Positions 1-6,232 of a DNA stretch of 9,685 nucleotides are shown here, one piece after another. The stretch lies in assembly GCA_947629965.1 (NCBI GenBank), contig CANRFS010000047.1:1-9685 (forward strand). Reading direction: 5' to 3'. The notes below the pieces were generated by a model, which was given only the letters and a program-made list of their open reading frames with translations, was not told where the DNA came from and ran no database searches. The first letter of the stretch is position 1. The number at the start of each line of letters is the position of its first letter. Origin of the DNA: an uncultured Clostridia bacterium. Lineage in GTDB: Bacteria; Bacillota; Clostridia; TANB77; CAG-508. Both the position numbers and the translations under genes were made by a program.

Positions 1-2
1 TA

Positions 3-41
3 GATATAAAAGTATTCCAAAAAGGTGTTAATGTAGATTAA
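3..41 (+). CDS. C-terminal tail of an upstream gene (partial)
   Basis: An open frame enters from the left edge and stops at TAA 39-41, giving the tail DIKVFQKGVNVD. It is the only frame at the edge that reads as a plausible protein end upstream of traG, and a weak terminator follows it. Nothing about function can be said from 12 residues. The call rests only on position and frame. Confidence 0.3.
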   Translation, partial: DIKVFQKGVNVD

Positions 42-85
42 ACAATTTTAATAAGTATAATAAAAATTACAATTTATCTAAGTAA

Positions 86-113
86 GATTATCAAGTAAAT
101 CTGATAGTCTTTT
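86..113 (+). terminator. Weak hairpin terminator or attenuator upstream of traG
   Basis: GATTATC (86-92) pairs with GATAGTC (103-109), giving 7 bp with one G-U pair and a 10-base loop, followed by T-rich sequence. It ends only about 7 bases before the traG Shine-Dalgarno (120-124). It could end the upstream transcript or attenuate read-through into traG. The stem is AT-rich and therefore weak. Confidence 0.4.
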
Positions 114-131
114 CATTTTGGAGGGATCTAA

Positions 132-1667
132 ATAAAGAAAAAGTTTAATTATATAATTATTTTAATTTTAACTTTTATATTATCTAATAATATTTGCTAT
201 AATTTAACTTATATTATAGAGCATAATATAAAGTTGTCTTGGGATTTTAATATATTTTATTCATTGTATCAATTAAAAGATTTTAATCTTGTTATTGGTA
301 CTTTTTTATTAACTATTATTATGTATTTAGTTATATTAAAATATAATAAGGATATAAAGTTAAAGTTAAATAGTAATAATAGTTTGCCTGATTCTGATGG
401 TAATTCAGAATATGGTAGTTCTCGGTGGATGAGTAAGAAAGAAATAAAAAATAATTTTAAATCTTGGTCTGTTGGAAAAACACTTAAAAGTGGTGGTATT
501 CCTGTTACTTATCTTGATAATAAATATTATTATGATGATTCTTTCGATCATACTTTAATTATAGGATCTACTGGTTCAGGTAAATCAATTTGTGAAATCA
601 TGCCTTTAATTTTTAATCTAGGGTACGCAGGTGAATCTATGGTTATTAATGATGTTAAAGGCGAATTATATACGCATACTTATAAGTTCTTAAAACAACA
701 GGGATATAAAATTCATTTAATCAATTTAAGAGATGCTCTTGCTAGTGATGGGTGGAATCCACTACATTTACCCTACAAATATTATAAGCATGGTAATATT
801 GATCTGTCTGGTGATATGATAGAAAACTTTTCTAAATCTTTATGTAAGAATTTGTCTAGTAAAGATATGTATTGGGAAAAGTCTGCTACTGCAGTATTAA
901 CTGCTTTATGTTATGGATTAATAGAAGATGCTACTAGTGAGGATGAGGTTAATCTGTTTTCTTTATATAATCTTTTAGTTGAGCATGGATCAAAAACTAT
1001 AGACAGGTTTAATTCGTTGGATTTATATTTCCAACAAAAGCCTGCAGGATCTTTATCAAAGATGGCTTATGCTACTGGATCTTTTGCTAAAGGTGAAACT
1101 CGTGCTACTCTTTTTTCTGTTCTTGCTACTACTATAAAAATGTTTAGTGACACTGGAATAGCTAATTTAACTAGTAGAACTGATTTCGAACTTGATAGTG
1201 TTGGGAAAAAGAAATCTGCTATATTTTTAATAATCCCTGATGAAAAGGAGTCAAGACATGATTTAGCATCTCTTTTTATTGATCAGTGTTATCAGTCTTT
1301 AGTAAATACTGCACAAGCTCTACCTGATGGGAAGATGCCTATTAGGATTAATTTTATACTTGATGAGTTTGCTAATATGCCACCAATTACATCTATATCT
1401 AATAAAATAACTGTTTCTCGCTCTCGTAATATTAGATTCTATTTAGTTATACAAGATTTTGACCAATTAAAAGAAAAATATAAAGAGTCTGCAGGCACTA
1501 TCAAATCCAATACGACTAATTGGATTTATTTATTAACATCTGATAATTCTACTGCGAAAGAAATATCTTCTCGATTAGGTAAATACACAATAGCAAGTTC
1601 TAGAGTTTCTACATCAAGTAAAATCAAAGAAACTGATTTTAATCTTTCAAATGAGTTTATTAGGTAG
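132..1667 (+). CDS. traG: VirD4/TraG-type conjugative coupling ATPase, main part (AUA start, frameshifted 3' end)
   Basis: Membrane-anchored type IV coupling protein that links relaxosome DNA to the conjugation channel and drives transfer with ATP. The Walker A motif GSTGSGKS lies at about residues 145-152. The Walker B motif ILDEFANMP has Asp411 and Glu412. The later RSRNIRFYLVIQDFDQL stretch is also typical of VirD4/TraG. The start is set at ATA 132-134, seven bases after GGAGG 120-124. The frame is open from there with no ATG, GTG or TTG until TTG 234, which has no good Shine-Dalgarno. The upstream part encodes KKKF followed by a hydrophobic run (about residues 7-18), which supplies the first of the two N-terminal membrane helices usual in the family; the second is at about residues 54-70. 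The frame stops at TAG 1665-1667, but the family's C-terminal strands continue in the +1 frame (next entry). The two parts together give about 590 residues, a normal VirD4 length. Family call is sure; the AUA start is inferred. Confidence 0.88.
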   Translation: MKKKFNYIIILILTFILSNNICYNLTYIIEHNIKLSWDFNIFYSLYQLKDFNLVIGTFLLTIIMYLVILKYNKDIKLKLNSNNSLPDSDGNSEYGSSRWMSKKEIKNNFKSWSVGKTLKSGGIPVTYLDNKYYYDDSFDHTLIIGSTGSGKSICEIMPLIFNLGYAGESMVINDVKGELYTHTYKFLKQQGYKIHLINLRDALASDGWNPLHLPYKYYKHGNIDLSGDMIENFSKSLCKNLSSKDMYWEKSATAVLTALCYGLIEDATSEDEVNLFSLYNLLVEHGSKTIDRFNSLDLYFQQKPAGSLSKMAYATGSFAKGETRATLFSVLATTIKMFSDTGIANLTSRTDFELDSVGKKKSAIFLIIPDEKESRHDLASLFIDQCYQSLVNTAQALPDGKMPIRINFILDEFANMPPITSISNKITVSRSRNIRFYLVIQDFDQLKEKYKESAGTIKSNTTNWIYLLTSDNSTAKEISSRLGKYTIASSRVSTSSKIKETDFNLSNEFIR

Positions 1668-1905
1668 AGATTTATTAATGCCTGATGAGTTAATGCGATT
1701 TAATTTTGGGGATGCTATATTTATGAAAGCTCGTAATCATCCTGTAAGAGCTAAACTTAAAACTATTTATGACTATCCAATAATGATTGAAAAAGCCAAA
1801 CTACCAAAGAAATCAAAAAAACATGAAATCAAAGTGTTTGATTTAGATAAATTTAGAAAAAATAAAACTATTAATAAAATGAATAAACAAATAGAATTAG
1901 AATAA
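1651..1905 (+). CDS. traG: C-terminal part of the TraG/VirD4 coupling protein in the +1 frame
   Basis: The 84 residues begin MSLLGRDLLMPDELMRF. This matches the segment that follows the Ser-rich linker in TraG/VirD4 proteins (typically L-[ML]-G-R-x-L-L-x-x-[DE]-E-[LV]-[ML]). It overlaps the end of the main reading frame by 17 bases and has no Shine-Dalgarno of its own before ATG 1651. It is therefore best read as the same gene after a one-base shift near TCAAATGAG (1646-1654). The cause may be an inactivating indel, a sequencing error, or a programmed +1 shift. Coupled re-initiation as a separate subunit is possible but less likely. The basic tail (residues about 40-84) is Lys-rich. Confidence 0.7.
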   Translation: MSLLGRDLLMPDELMRFNFGDAIFMKARNHPVRAKLKTIYDYPIMIEKAKLPKKSKKHEIKVFDLDKFRKNKTINKMNKQIELE

Positions 1906-1930
1906 ATATTAAATTTAAGGTGGGATAATA

Positions 1931-2524
1931 ATTAATAAGGAACAAAAAAATTATATTGAAAGTATAGTTAATCATTATAATAAGTTAAAAGGATCTATTG
2001 ATAAAGAAGAATTACAAATTCTTTATAATACTATATATCCTGATTCTACAATAAAACTAAATAATGAAGATTGGGCAGTTTGTAACATTTGTGTTGGTAA
2101 TAATGATAGTGAACAAATATGCAATTATTTTGAAAAGATTAATAATCGTATAGATATTACAAAATCTAAAAGTCTGCAAGTAAGTGAAATATTTGTAGAT
2201 AAACTTATAAAAGAATTAGAAATTTATAATAAAGAGATTTATGGATCTGTTCAACCCTTTTGTGATAAAGATAAACAGGGATTAATGTTATCTTTAACTG
2301 ACAAAGTTACTAATGAAAAATTATTTATTTGGTGCAGTGGTGTTAAAGATGAGGATTCTATAATGATTCTTACATCTAAAGAAAAAAGCAAATATAATCT
2401 TTATATGAAAGATGATATAGATAATGCTCAATATTTTGATAACATGAACTTTGAAAAAGCAATAAAATATTCTTTATTTGAGTTGGATAGGTTTTTAGGT
2501 AAAGAAATGGATTTAAAATTATAA
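1931..2524 (+). CDS. Unknown element protein, first copy of a three-member paralogous family (AUU/AUA start)
   Basis: I do not recognise a named family. The frame is open from 1925 to TAA 2522-2524, but its first ATG is at 2285, deep inside. A Shine-Dalgarno-like AAGGTGGG (1917-1924) lies just upstream of the codons ATA (1925), ATA (1928) and ATT (1931). ATT 1931 has the best spacing (7) and gives 197 residues starting (M)NKEQKNYI. Residues about 7-40 (KNYIESIVNHY ... ELQILYNTIYP) resemble the N-terminus of the DMP19-like protein at 5205. That supports translation of the region upstream of the first ATG. The C-terminal half (QGLMLSLTD ... FIWCSGVKDEDSIMILTSKE ... AQYFDNMNFEKAIKYSL) matches the same region of the next gene and of the gene at 6233. 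It is part of the small-gene operon behind traG. Coding status is sure; the start is uncertain by up to two codons. Confidence 0.75.
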   Translation: MNKEQKNYIESIVNHYNKLKGSIDKEELQILYNTIYPDSTIKLNNEDWAVCNICVGNNDSEQICNYFEKINNRIDITKSKSLQVSEIFVDKLIKELEIYNKEIYGSVQPFCDKDKQGLMLSLTDKVTNEKLFIWCSGVKDEDSIMILTSKEKSKYNLYMKDDIDNAQYFDNMNFEKAIKYSLFELDRFLGKEMDLKL

Positions 2525-2541
2525 TTTTAGGAGGTTTAAAT

Positions 2542-2580
2542 ATGGATAAAAATTTAGGAGGGATAATTAATTATATTTGA
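2542..2580 (+). CDS. 12-codon leader peptide overlapping the next gene's start
   Basis: ATG 2542 lies seven bases after GGAGG 2530-2534. It opens a 12-codon frame, MDKNLGGIINYI, ending at TGA 2578-2580. The frame contains the Shine-Dalgarno of the next gene (GGAGG 2557-2561) and ends a few bases past that gene's AUU/AUA start at 2570-2573. This is the geometry of a translational-coupling leader: ribosomes finishing the leader are delivered to a near-cognate start. TGA is used here as stop, unlike the larger genes, which use TAA or TAG. It could be a chance ORF. Confidence 0.35.
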   Translation: MDKNLGGIINYI

Positions 2581-3259
2581 AAAAAATCAAAGTATAGAAA
2601 AAAGTAAAACTTTTTTTAAAAAATTAGAAGAAAAAATTTCTAAAAACAATTCTTTTCTAGGTTATTATAATGTTTTCAATAATTGCAGAGAACAAGGTTT
2701 CATGTTAAAAATTTATGATAATGAAAAAGAGATGAATATTTGGGCTTGTGAGTGCAGAATGTCAGATGACATTATGATTGTATTAGGAGATCAAAGTAAT
2801 GTTGATTCAAATAGTATGTTTGATGATGATGCTTATAATAAAGCAAAATATTTTAAATATGATGATTATGATTCTGCAGTTGATTATGTTTATAAGCAAA
2901 TAAAATATATTTTTAAAGATTCGTTTAATAAACATTTTAAATTTGATACTTATCAAAGCATGGACAGAATTAGAAAAATTCAAGAGGATGCTAGTATTCT
3001 CATTTATGATGATTATAAGGAATTAGCATCTTTTTCTAGTGAAGATGAACAATATTCTTGTGATCTTATCATAAATGATGGGCAGATGGGATTACGTTAT
3101 AACAATAATGGAAAAAACATTACTTTTGAAGCTTGTGATGTAAATTTAGAAAATGATGCAACACTTATGTTAGCAATGAAAGAAAAGTTAGAAAAATTTA
3201 TTAATGGTGAGATAGAATATGAAATTTCTATGGATATGGAAAAGAACATTAAAATTTAG
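2573..3259 (+). CDS. Unknown element protein, second paralogue (AUA/AUU start)
   Basis: Function not recognised. The first ATG in frame is 2702, but the frame is open back to TAA 2564-2566. A clear Shine-Dalgarno, GGAGG 2557-2561, precedes only TTA, ATT (2570) and ATA (2573), so a near-cognate start is forced if this ribosome site is used. The ATA gives about 228 residues starting (M)FEKNQSIEKSKTF; the ATT adds one residue. Residues about 43-120 (QGFMLKIYDNEKEMNIWACE ... SDDIMIVLGDQ ... AKYFKYDDYDSAVDYVY) align with the C-terminal half of the preceding gene. A further C-terminal section of about 100 residues is unique to this copy (SILIYDDYKELASFSSEDEQ ... GQMGLRYNNNGKNITFEA). The protein is acidic with no membrane segment. 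The stop TAG 3257-3259 overlaps the next Shine-Dalgarno. Confidence 0.75.
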   Translation: MFEKNQSIEKSKTFFKKLEEKISKNNSFLGYYNVFNNCREQGFMLKIYDNEKEMNIWACECRMSDDIMIVLGDQSNVDSNSMFDDDAYNKAKYFKYDDYDSAVDYVYKQIKYIFKDSFNKHFKFDTYQSMDRIRKIQEDASILIYDDYKELASFSSEDEQYSCDLIINDGQMGLRYNNNGKNITFEACDVNLENDATLMLAMKEKLEKFINGEIEYEISMDMEKNIKI

Positions 3260-3270
3260 GAGGTATGAAA

Positions 3271-3525
3271 ATGTTTGATAAAAATAAAGTAAAAAGAACT
3301 AAAGAACAATATCCAAAAGGTGCTGAAATAGAATTAATAAGTATGAACGATTCTTATGCTGTTCCATCTGGTACTCATGGAGTTGTCGATTTTGTTGATG
3401 ATATTGGTACTATTCATGTTAATTGGGAAACTGGTTCTTCATTGGGGTTAATACCTGATGAAGATAAATTTATAGTTATAAAAGAAGTTGATAAGAACAA
3501 CGTCGAAGAAACAATAAAAATTTAA
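3271..3525 (+). CDS. DUF4314 family protein
   Basis: An 84-residue protein. The signature is YPKGAEIELISMNDSYAVP, then GTHGVVDFVDDIGTIHVNWE and GSSLGLIPDEDKF. This is the core of DUF4314, a small beta-rich (SH3-like) domain common in Firmicutes conjugative elements and phages; its function is not known. ATG 3271 is preferred over ATG 3265 because GGAGG 3259-3263 lies seven bases before 3271 but only one base before 3265. The upstream stop TAG overlaps this Shine-Dalgarno, so translation is probably coupled. This is one of the few operon genes with an ordinary ATG start. Confidence 0.85.
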   Translation: MFDKNKVKRTKEQYPKGAEIELISMNDSYAVPSGTHGVVDFVDDIGTIHVNWETGSSLGLIPDEDKFIVIKEVDKNNVEETIKI

Positions 3526-3537
3526 GGGAGGTTTTTA

Positions 3538-3882
3538 ATGGCTAAATATATTGATGTAGATATTTCTTTAAAAAAAACAATTAAAGTTGATTGTGATAAT
3601 TCCACAGAAGCCATAGAAATTGCAAAAAATCAGTTATCTGATTTAGAGATGAGTGATGATTGGCTTAATGCAAGAATAGTTACTTTTAAAGAAAATAAAT
3701 TTATTGAAAGTTCTGCTAAAAAAATAGCAGAGCTTTATCATGATAATTTTGATTCATCTAAATTACAGGAATTTTTAGATATTACCTTTATGGATCAAGA
3801 TGTTAGAGAACTTATTTCTAAAGAAACTTTAGATATATTACAAAACAAATATAAAATAGATATAAATTCTATTAAAATTTAA
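3538..3882 (+). CDS. Small protein with DpnD/PcfM-like N-terminus
   Basis: A 114-residue protein with an ordinary ATG start behind GGGAGG (3527-3531). The N-terminus (MAKYIDVDISLKKTIKVDCD, then STEAIEIAKNQL) is a two-strand plus helix unit resembling the DpnD/PcfM-like domain seen in conjugative elements and plasmids (beta-beta, then [ST]xxEAxxIA). The C-terminal half (SSAKKIAELYHDNF ... LISKETLDILQNKYKI) is helical and unassigned. It ends SIKI with the stop abutting the next Shine-Dalgarno. The family call is by eye and moderate; no biochemical role can be given. Confidence 0.6.
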   Translation: MAKYIDVDISLKKTIKVDCDNSTEAIEIAKNQLSDLEMSDDWLNARIVTFKENKFIESSAKKIAELYHDNFDSSKLQEFLDITFMDQDVRELISKETLDILQNKYKIDINSIKI

Positions 3883-3896
3883 AGGAGGTTTTTATT

Positions 3897-4139
3897 ATAG
3901 AAAAGAAAAAATTTGTTAAAGTTGATGCACCTATTATTAATGCTGATGGTAATGTGTTTAATCTAATAGGAATATGTCGTAAGTCATTAAAAAGAAATGG
4001 TTATTATAAAGAGGCAGACGAAATGACTAAACGTGTAACTAGTTCTCATAGTTATGAAGATGCATTACAAATTATGATGGAATATGTTAATCCAGTTTCA
4101 AATATTGATATAGATGATGATTTTGATATTGGTATTTAA
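3897..4139 (+). CDS. Small conserved element protein (AUA start)
   Basis: An 80-residue protein with the pattern APIINADGNVFNLIGICRKS, then LKRNGYYKEADEMTKRVTSS and SYEDALQIMMEYV. This general pattern (GxDGNxFxLxGxxxxxLxxxG ... SxxYDxxLxxxMxYV) is familiar from hypothetical proteins of Firmicutes ICEs and phages; I know no function. The only conventional start, GTG 3954, would cut off the conserved PIINADGN part and has no Shine-Dalgarno. The good Shine-Dalgarno GGAGG 3884-3888 is eight bases before ATA 3897-3899 (ATT 3894 is an alternative, spacing five). The AUA reading gives (M)EKKKFVKVDAPIINADGN. The stop is followed directly by the ardC Shine-Dalgarno. Confidence 0.75.
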   Translation: MEKKKFVKVDAPIINADGNVFNLIGICRKSLKRNGYYKEADEMTKRVTSSHSYEDALQIMMEYVNPVSNIDIDDDFDIGI

Positions 4140-4153
4140 GGGAGGTATATTTT

Positions 4154-5191
4154 ATAATAGAAGATAAAATTAATAAAATTAGTCAATTAGGATATGAGTT
4201 TAGGGTTTCTAAAAATGAAGATGAAAAAGAAAAAATAGAAACACAACTTAAAGATATTTTACATGATCTAAAAAATGATGCTATTGCAAAGTTCCAAAGT
4301 GAAAGTGATATTAAAAAGTTTTTAGATAATATTATAAATTTTAATAATTATTCGTTTAATAATCAGTTATTAATATACGCACAGAGACCAGATGCTGAAT
4401 ATGTTGCACCATTTAGAACTATTAGTAAAATGGGATGTCATTTAAACAAAAACTCTAAAGGTATTAAAATTTTAATTCCTAATATGCTCACTTTTGTAAA
4501 AATTTCTGATAAAGATGGAAACAACACTATTAAACCTTTTTATTCTTTAACTGAAGATGAAAAAAAAGCATATAGAGATAAAAATAATAATGATGTAACT
4601 TTCAATAATCAAAAATTAGTGGGTTTTAGTATTGGTCATGTTTTTGATATGAAAGATACGAATCTTTCTATGGATCAAATTAATCAAGAACTTAATCCTA
4701 ACATGGATGATGATCGTGCTAAAGATATTATAGATACATTTATAAAAACTATATATAAAGATGGTTTTAAAGTTGAATTTAAAGATTTGGGACACGATAC
4801 TGCTAAAGGATATTGTGATCATGCTCATAAAAAGATTATTGTTCGTAAAAGTTTGAGCAATTTAATGCAAATGAAAGTATTAATTCATGAGTATGGTCAT
4901 GCTCTTGCTCACAAACATCTTGAGAATAACAATATGGAATATCAGCAACATCGTAATAAATATGAAACAGAGGCAGAATCTATAGCTTATGTTGTATCAA
5001 AATATTTAGGTATGCAAACAACTGATTATTCTCTTGATTATTTATATTCTTGGAGTAAAGAAAAAGATTTTAAAGAGATAGATGATTCTTTAGGTACAAT
5101 TGTTAATTACTCTAAAAGAATTATAAAAAACTTTGAAAAATTGTCTAATCGTGAATTAGATTTTAATAATAAAAGTACATTAAAAATTTAA
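4154..5191 (+). CDS. ardC: ArdC-like antirestriction protein with zinc metallopeptidase domain (AUA start)
   Basis: About 345 residues in two domains. The N-terminal ArdC-type ssDNA-binding domain is at about residues 50-105 (NFNNYSFNNQLLIYAQRPDA, then PFRTISKMGCHL, KGIKILIP). The C-terminal zincin-type domain has HEYGH at residues 245-249 and a downstream ETEAES (residues 272-277) supplying the likely third zinc ligand. ArdC-family proteins bind ssDNA and protect conjugatively transferred DNA from restriction in the new host. The first ATG (4430) would remove most of the ssDNA-binding domain. GGAGG 4141-4145 lies eight bases before ATA 4154 (a second ATA follows at 4157), with an open frame from there. 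The start context ATAGAAGATAAA also occurs at the next gene. The gene ends TLKI, with its TAA touching the following Shine-Dalgarno. Family confidence is high; the start is inferred. Confidence 0.87.
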   Translation: MIEDKINKISQLGYEFRVSKNEDEKEKIETQLKDILHDLKNDAIAKFQSESDIKKFLDNIINFNNYSFNNQLLIYAQRPDAEYVAPFRTISKMGCHLNKNSKGIKILIPNMLTFVKISDKDGNNTIKPFYSLTEDEKKAYRDKNNNDVTFNNQKLVGFSIGHVFDMKDTNLSMDQINQELNPNMDDDRAKDIIDTFIKTIYKDGFKVEFKDLGHDTAKGYCDHAHKKIIVRKSLSNLMQMKVLIHEYGHALAHKHLENNNMEYQQHRNKYETEAESIAYVVSKYLGMQTTDYSLDYLYSWSKEKDFKEIDDSLGTIVNYSKRIIKNFEKLSNRELDFNNKSTLKI

Positions 5192-5204
5192 AGGAGGTAT
5201 TTAT

Positions 5205-5945
5205 ATAGAAGATAAAGAAACTTACTTAAAAAATGTTATTCATTATCTTTCAATAACTAATAATAAAATGACTGTAGATGATTTATATAAATTATATGAT
5301 TATTTGATTCCCAATAATAAATTAGGTGTTGAGTTTTCTGATGAAGAAGTAAAAAAAATTAATAACTATATTATAAAGATTGATACTGATTCGTTAATAA
5401 AGGAATTAAATAATAAATATAGAATTTCTAAAGTTGTTGATAGAGATTATATTCATGATAAAGTTGATAATGTCTGGCAATTTGTTATGGATCGAGCGTA
5501 TGAAAAATTTGATGATGGTATAAGTCGAGAAGAATTTATAAATAGACTATCTGAATATGAGAAAGTGGCAGTAATCTTTGGTAATTTTAACTATCAAGTT
5601 GAAAATGGTGGTTTGTTGCAATGGGCAGATAATGGATATAAAAACGATTTAAATTATTTAGAAAAGTTTGTAGATAATAGTGATTTTGTATATAAAATGG
5701 ATTTTCAAAATATTTTTGGAGGTATTCGTTATATTGACGAGTCTATAAAAATGTTAAATGATTATGATGAGTGGTACGAACAAGATAAACAAACTAGAAT
5801 TGATTCACTTAAAGACTATGATAAACTTTATAATAAAATTTCAGAAAATTGGAAAAATTATTTAGAAGATTACTTAATAGATAATATGCCTGATGAATAT
5901 ATGGATCTTATTAAGACTTTTAATCATAGTAATATAGCAGTGTAA
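5205..5945 (+). CDS. DMP19-like (DUF4375) protein with extra N-terminal domain (AUA start)
   Basis: About 246 residues. The middle part (EKVAVIFGNFNYQVENGGLL, then QWADNGYKNDLNYLEKF) resembles the DMP19/DUF4375 family, whose Neisseria member is a DNA-mimic protein. A DNA-mimic or antirestriction role here is inference, supported by its place next to ardC. The N-terminal 45 residues (ETYLKNVIHYLS ... DDLYKLYDYLIP) resemble the N-terminus of the protein at 1931. The first ATG (5268) falls inside this shared region. The Shine-Dalgarno GGAGG 5193-5197 is seven bases before ATA 5205-5207, giving (M)EDKETYL. The protein is acidic (many Asp and Glu) with no membrane segment. It is the last gene of the left operon and is followed by the hairpin at 6004-6027. 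Confidence 0.65.
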   Translation: MEDKETYLKNVIHYLSITNNKMTVDDLYKLYDYLIPNNKLGVEFSDEEVKKINNYIIKIDTDSLIKELNNKYRISKVVDRDYIHDKVDNVWQFVMDRAYEKFDDGISREEFINRLSEYEKVAVIFGNFNYQVENGGLLQWADNGYKNDLNYLEKFVDNSDFVYKMDFQNIFGGIRYIDESIKMLNDYDEWYEQDKQTRIDSLKDYDKLYNKISENWKNYLEDYLIDNMPDEYMDLIKTFNHSNIAV

Positions 5946-6000
5946 AATTATTTTATTTTAACATTAAGGCGTGAGTTTATTCATGATAGTTATTTTAAAT

Positions 6001-6030
6001 AAAAAAAGGAGTCGTCAGACTCCTTTTAAA
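6001..6030 (-). terminator. Rho-independent terminator of tRNA-Cys (possibly bidirectional)
   Basis: The stem GGAGTC/GACTCC (6008-6013 with 6018-6023), extended by four A-T pairs, closes a GTCA loop. On the minus strand it is followed by a run of seven T, placing it just downstream of the tRNA-Cys 3' end. On the plus strand it has four T and may also stop transcripts from the left operon. Confidence 0.8.
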
Positions 6031-6040
6031 TCAACAAATT

Positions 6041-6069
6041 TGGAGGGCCTAGTCGGATTTGAACCAACG
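6041..6069 (-). repeat. attB-like core: 3' end of tRNA-Cys, inverted copy of 8841-8869
   Basis: These 29 bases (T arm, acceptor 3' strand and TCCA) are identical to 8841-8869 on the other strand. Weaker similarity extends through the anticodon loop to 6085, with one substitution and one single-base gap. No TGACCAATT arm-type repeats lie next to this copy, so it resembles a bare attB. The two copies are inverted relative to each other. Confidence 0.75.
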
Positions 6070-6116
6070 CATCAGTGAGTTGCAGTCACTTGCCTTAGCC
6101 ACTTGGCTATAGACCC
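6041..6116 (-). tRNA. tRNA-Cys (anticodon GCA), complete, CCA encoded
   Basis: Read on the minus strand, the acceptor stem GGGTCTA pairs with TAGGCCC (one G-U). The D arm is GCC/GGC. The anticodon stem AGTGA/TCACT encloses the loop CTGCAAC with anticodon GCA. The T arm GTTGG/CCGAC encloses TTCAAAT. The discriminator T is followed by CCA. All arms fold, so it should be functional. It is transcribed against the surrounding genes from its own promoter (6141-6169) and ends at a hairpin terminator. Its last 29 bases recur, inverted, in the attachment region at 8841-8869, so this gene is the probable integrase target. Confidence 0.95.
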
Positions 6117-6140
6117 ATTTCATTTGTTTTACACTTGATT

Positions 6141-6169
6141 ATTTTACACTATTATTGTAAAAAAGTCAA
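6141..6169 (-). promoter_or_regulatory. Promoter of tRNA-Cys with an internal inverted repeat
   Basis: On the minus strand, TTGACT (6169-6164), a 17-base spacer and TAAAAT (6146-6141) form a good sigma-70-type promoter about 25 bases upstream of the tRNA. An inverted repeat, TTTTAC (6142-6147) with GTAAAA (6157-6162), sits over the -10 and spacer and could be an operator. TTTTACACT also occurs twice in direct orientation (6127-6135, 6142-6150). Confidence 0.65.
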
Positions 6170-6177
6170 TTGCAACT

Positions 6178-6206
6178 TTGTTATTTGTTGTTAAATATAA
6201 TATAAC
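6178..6206 (+). promoter_or_regulatory. Candidate promoter of the orf-xis-int operon
   Basis: TTGTTA (6178-6183), a 17-base spacer and TATAAC (6201-6206) fit a moderate sigma-70 promoter for the gene starting at 6233. An overlapping TATAAT (6196-6201) has no well-spaced -35 box. The promoter is divergent from, and back to back with, the tRNA-Cys promoter, so the two may interfere. Confidence 0.4.
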
Positions 6207-6232
6207 ATATCTTATGCGAAAGGAGTGAAAAA

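Noticed and set aside
195..236. Extended -10 TGCTATAAT (195-203) and TTG 234 as an alternative transcription and translation start for traG
   Set aside because: The -10 match is good, but TTG 234 has no Shine-Dalgarno and would delete the first membrane helix. ATA 132 has both. The promoter may still act as an internal one.
4616..4828. Minus-strand open frame of 70 codons inside ardC
   Set aside because: It lies wholly within a well-supported gene, has no Shine-Dalgarno, and its product is a low-complexity Ile/Phe run as expected of an AT-rich complementary strand.
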